Assembly: GCF_003349955.1 (NCBI RefSeq)
Contig: NZ_QLKQ01000033.1
Location: 1 to 64,000, forward strand
Source of the DNA: Azospirillum brasilense
GTDB lineage: Bacteria; Pseudomonadota; Alphaproteobacteria; Azospirillales; Azospirillaceae
Direction: 5' to 3'
DNA length: 64,000 nt
Shown here: piece after piece, positions 54,460 through 62,073 of the stretch
Numbering within the stretch: position 1 is the stretch's first letter
How the letters are laid out: each line of letters begins with the position of its first letter
Notes under the pieces: generated by a model
The model's input: only the letters and a program-made list of their open reading frames with translations
What the model was told of the DNA's origin: nothing
The model's database searches: none
Position numbers and translations under genes: made by a program

Positions 54460-55950
54460 ATGACTGTTGAGAGTTTCGAAGACGCTGCAGCCGGTGCGCC
54501 CACCCGAGCCGGTGACGCAGGTCCCCTGTCGCCCCGCCAAAAGAGCGTGCGGATGCTGTTCGACAGCCTTGCTCCCGAGCGCGACCGCTGGGTCGAGCGC
54601 AACCGGGACTTCCATGAGGCCGACCGCGCCTATCTGCGTTTCCTCATTCCGGAGAAGGCGTCGGTCCTTGAGATCGGCTGCGGCACCGGCGACACGCTGT
54701 CCTTCCTGGAACCGTCACGCGGGGTGGGCATCGACCTCAGCCCGGCGATGATCGAACGGGCGCGGGAGCGCCATCCGGGGCTGGAATTCCACATCGGCAA
54801 CGCGGAAGACCCCGCCGTCCTGGCGGAGATCGAAGGGCGCTTCGACGTCATCCTGCTGTCCGACACCGTCGGCTTCCTCGACGACATCGAGGAGACGCTG
54901 CGCCAACTCCATCGCTTCGCCACGCCGCAGACGCGCATCATCGTCAGCTACCATTCCCGCCTGTGGGAGCCGGTCCTGGCCGCCGCCGAACGGTTCGGCC
55001 TGAAGATGCCGCAGGGGCAGATGAACTGGCTGTCCAGCGCCGACATCGCCGGCCTGCTGACCCTGGCCGGCTGGCAGCCGGTGAAGCGCGAATGGCGGCA
55101 GCTCGTGCCGCGCCGGCTGCTCGGTCTCGGCACGCTCATCAACCGCAGCATTGCCCCGTTGCCGGGAGTTCGGAAGCTGTGCCTGCGCAACTACGTCGTG
55201 GGCCGTCCGGTCGCCCGGGCGCCGGAGCGGCAGCCGTCCTGCACCGTACTGATCCCCTGCCGCAACGAGCGCGGCAACATCGAGAACGCCATCCGGCGCA
55301 TGCCGCGCTTCTGCCCGGATCTCGAGGTGATCTACGTCGAGGGCAACAGCCAGGACAGCACCTACGAGGAATGCCTGCGCGTCCAGGCCGCCTATCCGGA
55401 CTGGGATATCAAGGTCATGAAGCAGCCCGGCAAGGGCAAGGGCGACGCGGTGAGGGCCGGCTTCGCCGCGGCGCGGGGCGACATCCTGATGATCCTCGAC
55501 GCCGACCTGACCGTACCGCCGGAAAGCCTGCCGAAATTCTACCGCGCCATCGCGTCCGGGCAGGGGGAGTTCATCAACGGTACGCGGCTGGTTTATCCTA
55601 TGGCCGATGAGGCGATGCGCTTCCTGAACTGGATCGCCAACCGCGCCTTCGCCCGCATCTTCTCGTTCCTGCTGAACACGCGCTTCACCGACACGCTGTG
55701 CGGCACGAAGGTGTTGTGGCGGCGCGACTACGACCAGATCGTTGCCAACCGCCACTACTTCGGCGACTTCGATCCTTTCGGCGACTTCGACCTGATTTTC
55801 GGCGCGTCGAAGCTGAATCTGGAGATCGTCGAGGTGCCGATCCGCTACGCCGACCGCAGCTACGGCGAGACGCAGATCAGCCGCTTCACCCACGGTTGGC
55901 TGCTGCTGCGGATGGTGCTGTTTGCCTGGAAGAAATTGAAGGCTCTTTGA
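54460..55950 (+). CDS. Fused methyltransferase and GT2 (polyprenyl-phosphate type) glycosyltransferase
   Basis: 496 residues. The first half (about 65-190) is a class I methyltransferase (VLEIGCGTGDTLSFLEP, GVGIDLSPAMIERARERHP, ILLSDTVGFLDDIEET). The second half (about 260-490) is a DPM1-like GT2: CTVLIPCRNERGNIENAI, VIYVEGNSQDSTYEE, GKGKGDAVRAGFAAARGDIL and MILDADLTVPPESL, then FTDTLCGTKVLWRRDYDQI and YGETQISRFTHGWLL. Such domains usually move a sugar onto a lipid phosphate or onto the growing glycan. The start ATG 54460 is supported by acidic, ordinary composition thereafter; its ribosome site is weak. It sits between the parS sites. Confidence 0.82.
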   Translation: MTVESFEDAAAGAPTRAGDAGPLSPRQKSVRMLFDSLAPERDRWVERNRDFHEADRAYLRFLIPEKASVLEIGCGTGDTLSFLEPSRGVGIDLSPAMIERARERHPGLEFHIGNAEDPAVLAEIEGRFDVILLSDTVGFLDDIEETLRQLHRFATPQTRIIVSYHSRLWEPVLAAAERFGLKMPQGQMNWLSSADIAGLLTLAGWQPVKREWRQLVPRRLLGLGTLINRSIAPLPGVRKLCLRNYVVGRPVARAPERQPSCTVLIPCRNERGNIENAIRRMPRFCPDLEVIYVEGNSQDSTYEECLRVQAAYPDWDIKVMKQPGKGKGDAVRAGFAAARGDILMILDADLTVPPESLPKFYRAIASGQGEFINGTRLVYPMADEAMRFLNWIANRAFARIFSFLLNTRFTDTLCGTKVLWRRDYDQIVANRHYFGDFDPFGDFDLIFGASKLNLEIVEVPIRYADRSYGETQISRFTHGWLLLRMVLFAWKKLKAL

Positions 55951-56038
55951 TCCTGTCATGCGACATACGGCCCTGGCCCTTCGGGTAACAATGGCCGTGA
56001 AGTGGTTGCGAAGGCGAGACAGCCGCAGCGGCGTCATG

Positions 56039-56074
56039 AGCGGGGGTGCACCATCATGGTGATGCACCCCCGCT
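56039..56074 (+). terminator. Hairpin after the methyltransferase-GT2 gene
   Basis: A perfect 12-bp stem (56039-56050 with 56063-56074) encloses 12 bases that can themselves pair partly (CCATCATGG). No T run follows, so it may terminate poorly or act only to stabilise the transcript end. Confidence 0.5.
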
Positions 56075-56263
56075 CCCTCGCCCAAACGTCATGGGGTAGG
56101 GCATGTCCGGGACAGACCAACCGACTTCGCCAGCAGGACCCATGATACTATTCTTATAATTTTCTTCCGTCAGTGGATGGCCTCCTGGCGCCATCACTTT
56201 CTGTTCGCGGATAGGCACTCGATCGCAGCGGGCGTTGTCGTTGTCTGTTGTCGCTGTCGGGCA

Positions 56264-56359
56264 GATCAGTTTAGAAGCCGGTTTGCTGCGGCCTGCGCCC
56301 TCGCCCCGGGGCCGCTTTGCAGAGGGGATCCGTTTAGAAGAGAGCGGATCGGTTTAGAA
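56264..56359 (+). repeat. Three copies of GATCNGTTTAGAA
   Basis: GATCAGTTTAGAA starts at 56264, GATCCGTTTAGAA at 56327 and GATCGGTTTAGAA at 56347. Twelve of 13 bases are constant and the spacings are 63 and 20 bases. They lie 250-350 bases before the serine recombinase and could be its crossover or regulatory sites, or ends of a lost mobile element. Confidence 0.7.
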
Positions 56360-56615
56360 CCGACACCCTTGTGGCTTTCCGCGGCTTCCGCCCGGTTCCA
56401 TGGACGTCCAGAGAGCCGTCATTCCACCCCGTCCGCAGTTCGGGGTGCTTGGGCTTTTGTCGCGCGCCGGGAGCCGGCTGGCCGGGGCACCGTGGTCGGC
56501 ATGCCCCTGCTCCAAACCATGCCTCCATGTTCATCCGGGTGGATAAGATCAACTGACGTTTTGTACAAAGGGGCCCTGGCGGACATTTTTCCGCCTGAAC
56601 CGTCCAAGAGGCCCC

Positions 56616-57527
56616 ATGGCCCTCGTCGCCTACGCCCGCGTCTCCACCGAGGAACAGTCCACGGACTCGCAGCTCCTTGCCCTGCGGCAGGCCGGCTGTT
56701 CGGTCATCTTCGAGGAGCACGCGTCGGGCGGCGACCGCGACCGCCCGGTGCTGGCCAAGGCGCTCGCCAGCCTGAAGCGGGGCGACACGCTGGTGGTGGC
56801 GCGCATCGACCGCCTTGCGCGCTCGCTCTTCCATCTGCTTGAGGTGATTGATGGGCTGGGGCAGCGCGGCGTTGCCTTCAAGTCGCTGGGCGACCCGATC
56901 GACACCACCAGCCCGCAGGGGCGCTTTGCCCTTCAGGTCCTGGGAGCCGCCGCTGAGCTGGAACGGGCCCTGATCCGCGAGCGCTCGATCGCCGGGCTCA
57001 AGGCCGCTGTGGCCAAGGGCAAGGAACCCGGCAATCCTGGCCTGCGCCGACGTGACCCTGCGGCGCTGGAAAAGGCGCGGCAGGGCCGCGAAACCGCCCG
57101 CGACGAGTTGGTCGTCGCGCACGCCCAGGAGTTCCTGCCGACCGTCGAGGCGTTGCGCCCAACGGCACCGTGGGATCAGGTCGTGCGTGCGTTGAAGGGG
57201 CAGGGGCGGACCCGGCCGTGGGATCATAAGCCATGGACGCCCAACAGCCTGATCCGCGCCGTGCGCCGGTTGGCCGCGGTGGGACTGGTTCGTCAGGACG
57301 TCCTCGATCCGGCGCCCAAGCGGGTCGACAGCGACGACCTCGTGCTGATGGTGGCGGGGCTGGCGCGGGCCGAACCCGGCATCACGCTCGACGGCATCGC
57401 GCTCCGTCTGCGGGGCATGGGGCAGCGCACGCCACGTGGTGGCCTGCGCTGGAGCCGGTCGTCGGTGAAGAACCTGCTAGACCGGGCCAAGGAGCTGGGG
57501 CTGGTACGAGACGCGGGGACCGTGTAG
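56616..57527 (+). CDS. Serine recombinase (resolvase family) with long C-terminal extension
   Basis: 303 residues. LVAYARVSTEEQSTDSQLLA carries the catalytic Ser, LVVARIDRLARSLFHLLEVI the active-site Arg cluster, and GRFALQVLGAAAELERALIRE the long E-helix. After the catalytic domain (to about 140), ordinary resolvases have only a 45-residue DNA-binding end. Here about 160 residues follow, with two segments that look like helix-turn-helix units (PNSLIRAVRRLAAVGLVR and SRSSVKNLLDRAKELGLVR). It could resolve plasmid multimers, which fits its place beside parABS, or be a mobile-element remnant. ATG 56616 has AAGAGG upstream. Confidence 0.85.
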   Translation: MALVAYARVSTEEQSTDSQLLALRQAGCSVIFEEHASGGDRDRPVLAKALASLKRGDTLVVARIDRLARSLFHLLEVIDGLGQRGVAFKSLGDPIDTTSPQGRFALQVLGAAAELERALIRERSIAGLKAAVAKGKEPGNPGLRRRDPAALEKARQGRETARDELVVAHAQEFLPTVEALRPTAPWDQVVRALKGQGRTRPWDHKPWTPNSLIRAVRRLAAVGLVRQDVLDPAPKRVDSDDLVLMVAGLARAEPGITLDGIALRLRGMGQRTPRGGLRWSRSSVKNLLDRAKELGLVRDAGTV

Positions 57528-57649
57528 CGGTTGGCCCGTCGCCTACGCGGTGGGCTGGTGAGGAGACGTTTATTTGGGCTGTCCCGACCTTCATAGCCTT
57601 CGACAAACCCGGCGCGGTTCAGTGCAGGAGGGCCGCATGGGCGACGCCC

Positions 57650-58204
57650 TCAAACGCTCGATGCCGTCCAGACGGTGCTGCCGTTCTGGGCGGGTCGCTG
57701 ACTTCCCGTTGCCACCGCGCGGGTGACGACCTCGCCGTCGAGATTGATGAAATAGGTCGCGGTGCGCACGAGCTGCTCCGGCGTGAGGCCGTTGGCCCTC
57801 AGTTCCGCCCACATCTTCTCCATCTCGTGCTCCGGCCGGCCGAGATAGGAGTCGGTGATACGGTCTATCAGCTTCTGCTGGTCGGCCGTCACGTAGGGCA
57901 TGTAGCCCCGGTCGTTGACAGGCAGCGCCATCTGGAACGCCGGCGGGTCGCTTGTTCGGCTCTGGACGACCTTGTCCCGTTGGCGTTTGTACGCGTCCAG
58001 CTCCCTCTGCATCCGGGCGATCTCCTCGCTCTCGGTCTGCTCCGACGCCGCCGGGGCTGTTGTCGCGGCCGGCGATCCAGATGCGGCTGTCGACAAAAGG
58101 TCCGAAAAGTCGGGCGAGCCTGTGGGGTGACCGGCACCCGGCATCCTGCTCCGATCCGAGACGGCGGCAGAACTGGCGGCCACAGGGTGTCCAAGGACTT
58201 GCAC
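57650..58204 (-). CDS. Unknown protein with disordered start and helical C-terminal half
   Basis: About 184 residues that I do not recognise. Residues 1-65 are rich in Ala, Ser, Thr and Pro and look disordered. About 65-90 (SEEIARMQRELDAYKRQRDK) is a charged helix or coiled coil. The rest is ordinary globular sequence (YVTADQQKLIDRITDSYLGR, then MWAELRANGLTPEQLVRTAT). GTG 58204 has GGAGG five bases upstream and is preferred to GTG 58216. There is no signal peptide or membrane segment. It converges on the recombinase. Confidence 0.6.
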   Translation of the reverse strand: MQVLGHPVAASSAAVSDRSRMPGAGHPTGSPDFSDLLSTAASGSPAATTAPAASEQTESEEIARMQRELDAYKRQRDKVVQSRTSDPPAFQMALPVNDRGYMPYVTADQQKLIDRITDSYLGRPEHEMEKMWAELRANGLTPEQLVRTATYFINLDGEVVTRAVATGSQRPAQNGSTVWTASSV

Positions 58205-58545
58205 GCTCACCTCCACTGCGGTTCATGGCTTTGACATGCGCGGCTGGACAAAAGCAAAGGTTGTGCCATGTTCTCGCCGCGCATGGGAATACCGGACGCG
58301 GCGTCCGTGACGCCGTCGCGTGCGCCTTTCGCTTGGTCAGACTCTGCCGATGGGCACGAATTGCCTGACGGAACGCGATAGGGGATGAAGCGTGCGATGC
58401 TCTCTTTTGCCGACCCCTTCGCACTCTGCGTGGAACAGCGCGCGGTGTTTCAAGGTGTGACGGCTCAAGGCTCGGCGTTTGGTGGCCTTCGGGCCTTGAA
58501 AAGGCTCGGTGGGCCTCACCGTCCGGCGGATCGCGAGCATGGAAG

Positions 58546-58563
58546 CGGTGAGAATTCTCACCG
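58546..58563. promoter_or_regulatory. parS: Candidate parS site 3
   Basis: The same 18-bp palindrome CGGTGAGAATTCTCACCG as at 54069 and 54107, extended here to 20 bp (58545-58564) with different outer bases. It lies 4.4 kb from the other two, which is common for parS clusters. Confidence 0.8.
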
Positions 58564-58588
58564 CTCATTTCCTGTGGCCGCAGGCAGG

Positions 58589-58616
58589 AAAAGCTCCCTC
58601 CCCGCACCCGCGGGGA
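58589..58616 (-). terminator. Probable terminator of the phosphomannomutase gene
   Basis: Read on the minus strand, a 7-bp stem (58616-58610 with 58605-58599, loop of four) is followed within six bases by TTTT (58592-58589). It begins 22 bases after the stop of the gene at 58639. Confidence 0.5.
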
Positions 58617-58638
58617 AGGGCCTTTCCATTGGAGACCG

Positions 58639-60042
58639 TCAGTGGGCGCTGCCGCCGTCCTCGAAGGAGGGGGCCTGGAGGCCGGACGCCGCCAACTGCG
58701 CGACGACCATGCCCTTCAGCCGCTCCAGCCCTTCGGAGGTTCCGGATTCCGCACGGGCCACCAGCACGTCCTGGGTGTTGGAGGCGCGCAGCAGCCACCA
58801 GCCATCCGCCGTCGTCACGCGGACGCCGTCGATGTCGTTGACGTCGGCGCCCTCGACCTTCAGCCGGTCCTTGACCTCCTGCACGACCTGGAACTTGCGT
58901 TCCTCGCTCACCTGGAAGCGGGTTTCCGGGGTGTTCACCACCGCCGGAAGGCGGTCGCGGAGGTCCGACAGCGGCACGCCGAGCTTGCTGACCAGCCCGA
59001 TCAGCCGCAGGGCGCAGTACAGTGCGTCGTCGAAGCCGTACCATTTGTCAGCGAAGAAGATGTGGCCCGACATCTCGCCGGCCAGCGGCGAGCCGACTTC
59101 GGCCATCTTCGCCTTCAGCAGCGAGTGCCCGGTCTTCCACATCAGCGGATGGCCGCCCAGTCGGGCGATCTCGTCGAACAGCGTCTGGCTGGCCTTCACG
59201 TCGGCGATGATGGTGGCTCCGGGATGCTCCTTCAGCACGTCGGCGGCGTAGATCGCCAGGAGCTGGTCACCCCACACCACGCGGCCCCGCTCATCGATGG
59301 CGCCGATGCGGTCGCCGTCGCCGTCGAAGCCGATGCCGATGTCGCAGCCCTTCTCCGCCACCGCGGCCTTCAGATCCACAAGGTTCCGCTCGACCGTGGG
59401 GTCGGGGTGGTGGTTCGGGAAGCTGCCGTCGATGTCGTCGAACAGCAGGGTGTGCGTGCCCGGCAGCCGGGCGGTCAGGCGGCGCAGGATCTCGCCGGTG
59501 GCGCCGTTGCCGGCGTCCCAGGCGATCTTTAGATTGCGGGTGCCGTCAAAGTCCTTCAGCAGCCGGTCCACATAGGCGTCCCGGACGTCGATCCGTTCCG
59601 AGGAGCCCTCGCCCGACACATAGTCCGCCTTGGCGGCGATGACGCCGAGATCGAGGATCTGCCGGCCGTAGACCGGCCCTTTTCCCAGCATCATCTTGAT
59701 GCCGTTGTAGTCCGGCGGGTTGTGGGAGCCGGTGATCATCACGCCGGCCGCCGCCTCGCGGTCGCGGGTGGCGAAATACAGCATCGGGGTGGGACCGAGC
59801 CCGATGCGCAGGACATGCAGGCCGCAGGCGGCCAGACCATCCACCAGGGCCGCTTCCAACTCCGGCGAGGACAGCCGGCCGTCATAGCCGACGCACACGG
59901 TCTTCCCGCCGCCGCGGGCGACCACGGTGCCGAAGGCGCGTCCGACCGCGCGGGCATCGGCGGCGGTCAGGGTGCTGCCGACGATGCCGCGGATGTCGTA
60001 TTCGCGCAGCACCGTCGGATGGAACGTGTGGGCCTCGTTCAT
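58639..60042 (-). CDS. exoC: Phosphomannomutase / phosphoglucomutase
   Basis: 467 residues of the alpha-D-phosphohexomutase family. [13 protein letters not shown] opens the protein, [20 protein letters not shown] has the phosphorylated Ser, [15 protein letters not shown] binds Mg, and [13 protein letters not shown] plus [16 protein letters not shown] form the sugar and phosphate sites. It interconverts the 1- and 6-phosphates of mannose and glucose, feeding GDP-mannose (with ManC) and UDP-, CDP- and dTDP-glucose routes. In A. brasilense a plasmid gene of this kind is known as exoC; manB or algC would also be suitable names. ATG 60042 has an excellent AAGGAGGT site. Confidence 0.93.
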   Translation of the reverse strand: MNEAHTFHPTVLREYDIRGIVGSTLTAADARAVGRAFGTVVARGGGKTVCVGYDGRLSSPELEAALVDGLAACGLHVLRIGLGPTPMLYFATRDREAAAGVMITGSHNPPDYNGIKMMLGKGPVYGRQILDLGVIAAKADYVSGEGSSERIDVRDAYVDRLLKDFDGTRNLKIAWDAGNGATGEILRRLTARLPGTHTLLFDDIDGSFPNHHPDPTVERNLVDLKAAVAEKGCDIGIGFDGDGDRIGAIDERGRVVWGDQLLAIYAADVLKEHPGATIIADVKASQTLFDEIARLGGHPLMWKTGHSLLKAKMAEVGSPLAGEMSGHIFFADKWYGFDDALYCALRLIGLVSKLGVPLSDLRDRLPAVVNTPETRFQVSEERKFQVVQEVKDRLKVEGADVNDIDGVRVTTADGWWLLRASNTQDVLVARAESGTSEGLERLKGMVVAQLAASGLQAPSFEDGGSAH

Positions 60043-60075
60043 GGTCTTGGCTGACCTCCTTGAAGCGGTTCCGTT

Positions 60076-61398
60076 TCAGACGCCGGCGGGCGCCGCGGGC
60101 CGCCCGATGGAGGAGTAGGCGAAGCCGGCGGCGGCCATGTCGTCGGGATTGTAGATGTTGCGCAGATCGATCATCACCGGGCGCTTCAGCAGCGTCTTGA
60201 CCCGCTTGAGGTCCAGCGCGCGGAACTCGTTCCATTCCGTCAGAATGGCGACGCAGTCGGCCCCCTCCAAGGCGCCGTAGGCGTCCTTCGTCCATTCCAC
60301 GCCGGGCAGCAGCCGAGCGGCCTCGTGCATGCCGGCGGGGTCGAAGGCGCGCACGGTGGCCCCGGCGGCCTGAAGGGCCGGGACGATGTCGAGCGACGGG
60401 GCGTCGCGCATGTCGTCGGTGTTGGGCTTGAAGGTGACGCCGAGAACGGCGACGGTCTTGCCGGTCAGCGACCCGTCGCAGGCGGCGACGATGCGCTCGG
60501 CCATCCGCTTCTTGCGCGCGTCGTTGATCTCCACCACCGTCTCGACGATGCGCAGGGGGCTGCCCGCCTGCTGGGCGGTGCGCACCAGCGCCAGCGTGTC
60601 CTTGGGGAAGCAGGAGCCGCCGTAGCCCGGCCCGGGATGCAGGAACTTCTTGCCGATGCGTCCGTCCAGCCCGATGCCGCGGGCCACGTCGTGGACGTTG
60701 GCGCCGACCTTCTCGCACAGATCGGCGATCTCGTTGATGAAGGTGATCTTGGTGGCTAGGAAGGTGTTGGCGGCGTACTTGGTCAGCTCCGCCGTTTCCA
60801 GCGAGGTCAGGACGATCGGCGTCTCGATCAGGTAGAGCGGGCGGTAGAGCCGGCGCATCACGTCGGCGGCGCGCTCCGAGGAGGCGCCGATCACCACGCG
60901 GTCGGGGCGCATGAAATCGCCGATGGCCGAACCTTCGCGCAGGAACTCCGGGTTGCTGGCCACGTCGAAATCGGCCTGCGGATTGGTGCGGCGGATGATC
61001 GCCTCGACTTCGCGTCCCGTTCCAACCGGCACGGTCGATTTGTTGACCACCACCGCGTAATGGTCGAGGTGGGCGGCGATCTCCTCGGCGGCGGCGTAGA
61101 CGTAGGAGAGATCGGCATGGCCGTCGCCGCGGCGCGTCGGGGTGCCCACGGCGATGAAGATGGCGTCCGCCCCGTTCATGGCCTCCTTCAGGTCCAGCGT
61201 GAAGGACAGCCGTCCGGCGGCGACGTTGCGCGCCACGAGATCGTCCAGCCCCGGCTCGTAGATCGGGATCTCGCCGCGCTTCAGCCGCTCGATCTTGCCG
61301 GCGTCCTTGTCCACGCAGGTGACGTGCACGCCGAATTCCGAAAAGCAGGCGCCGGACACAAGCCCGACATAGCCCGTACCGATCATCGCTATGCGCAT
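60076..61398 (-). CDS. UDP-glucose 6-dehydrogenase
   Basis: 440 residues, typical for Ugd/RkpK/TuaD. RIAMIGTGYVGLVSGACFSE binds NAD, YEPGLDDLVARN, VNKSTVPVGTG and ASNPEFLREGSAIGDF follow, and GPGYGGSCFPKDTLALVRT has the catalytic Cys. It oxidises UDP-glucose to UDP-glucuronate, the substrate of the UDP-xylose synthase at 21344. AAAGGA lies upstream of ATG 61398. Thirty-three bases separate it from exoC, so they are probably one operon. Confidence 0.94.
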   Translation of the reverse strand: MRIAMIGTGYVGLVSGACFSEFGVHVTCVDKDAGKIERLKRGEIPIYEPGLDDLVARNVAAGRLSFTLDLKEAMNGADAIFIAVGTPTRRGDGHADLSYVYAAAEEIAAHLDHYAVVVNKSTVPVGTGREVEAIIRRTNPQADFDVASNPEFLREGSAIGDFMRPDRVVIGASSERAADVMRRLYRPLYLIETPIVLTSLETAELTKYAANTFLATKITFINEIADLCEKVGANVHDVARGIGLDGRIGKKFLHPGPGYGGSCFPKDTLALVRTAQQAGSPLRIVETVVEINDARKKRMAERIVAACDGSLTGKTVAVLGVTFKPNTDDMRDAPSLDIVPALQAAGATVRAFDPAGMHEAARLLPGVEWTKDAYGALEGADCVAILTEWNEFRALDLKRVKTLLKRPVMIDLRNIYNPDDMAAAGFAYSSIGRPAAPAGV

Positions 61399-61690
61399 GA
61401 AAATTCCTTTGCTGACAGCCGCGCGCCTCCGCCCGTTTCCGGGCCGGGAGGCGGTTCCTGGCGTTCAAACGCTGTGCGGTGCGTTTCGGGCCGCTGCCTG
61501 GGTGACCCGGTTCGTTTGCCCCGGTCCGTTTGCCCTGGTTCGTTTGGCAGGGGGCGCGGAGACCATGGAGGTCGGCGTGCACCGGGCAGCCCGTGGCGGG
61601 CCGGAGATGACCCGGCCCGGCCTATGGTCGCACGCCGCGCTTCATCGGTGCGATCCGGCCTTCATGAGGCCATCCGGGTGTGGAGCCGCC
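61399..61690. promoter_or_regulatory. Upstream region of the UDP-glucose dehydrogenase gene
   Basis: This 292-base gap carries three tandem 14-bp repeats (61507-61548) and a 7-bp inverted repeat (61598-61604 with 61612-61618, no T run). It should contain the promoter for the leftward ugd-exoC pair. Confidence 0.45.
61507..61548. repeat. Three tandem 14-bp repeats upstream of ugd
   Basis: CCGGTTCGTTTGCC (61507), CCGGTCCGTTTGCC (61521) and CTGGTTCGTTTGGC (61535) follow one another without gaps. They lie about 110-150 bases before the ugd start and could be regulator sites or a slippage array. Confidence 0.75.
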
Positions 61691-61987
61691 TCAAATCGCC
61701 TGAAGATAGGCGGGGTCGAGGGCGCCGTGACGGAACGGTATCCAGTCCTTGTGGTCGGCCCGGTACTGCAAGCCGTAGGGGTTCTTGAAGAAGATCTTCT
61801 GAAGCGGCTGCCCGCCCTCGGCGCGGGTGCGCTCAAGGTCGAGCAGAGGGGAGGCGGCGAACACCTTTTCCCACAGCTCGGCGTTGTCCACGTCGCGGCC
61901 CGCGTTCTTCACGTAGTCGCGCGCGGCGTCGCTCAGTTGCCAGGCCTCTTCGACCATCGCGTAATAGTCCACAGTACCCTCGGCCAT
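61691..61987 (-). CDS. Small protein of unknown function
   Basis: 98 residues that I do not recognise. It starts MAEGTVDYYAMVEEAWQLSD and includes NAELWEKVFAASPLLDLERT, then KIFFKNPYGLQYRADHKDWI; the composition is acidic and globular, with no signal or membrane segment. ATG 61987 has GGAG upstream. The open frame continues further upstream only as a shadow of pseC. It lies 86 bases after pseC and may be co-transcribed with it. Confidence 0.65.
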   Translation of the reverse strand: MAEGTVDYYAMVEEAWQLSDAARDYVKNAGRDVDNAELWEKVFAASPLLDLERTRAEGGQPLQKIFFKNPYGLQYRADHKDWIPFRHGALDPAYLQAI

Positions 61988-62073
61988 GACCCTGCTCCGA
62001 AGCGTTCGAGATGACGCTTGGCATAGCGCATTTTTGGAAGGGAGAAAACCGTTCAGCAAGGGCGCCCGAACTG

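Larger units (their letters stand above)
55951..56615. other. 665-base region between the GT2 fusion and the recombinase
   Basis: No gene is supported here. The region holds the hairpin at 56039, three copies of GATCNGTTTAGAA, an iteron-like site at 56451-56464 (12 of 14 matches), and a TTTGTACAAA palindrome at 56560-56569 that lies 47 bases before the recombinase start. The composition is mixed, as in DNA left over from earlier insertions. Confidence 0.45.
58205..58638. other. 434-base region with third parS
   Basis: It holds the promoter of the unknown leftward gene, the third parS palindrome, and a terminator-like hairpin for the leftward phosphomannomutase gene. Open frames crossing it are shadows. 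Confidence 0.5.

Noticed and set aside
56560..56569. TTTGTACAAA palindrome as a resolvase crossover site
   Set aside because: It is only 10 bp, occurs once, and lacks the flanking inverted repeats of known res sites.
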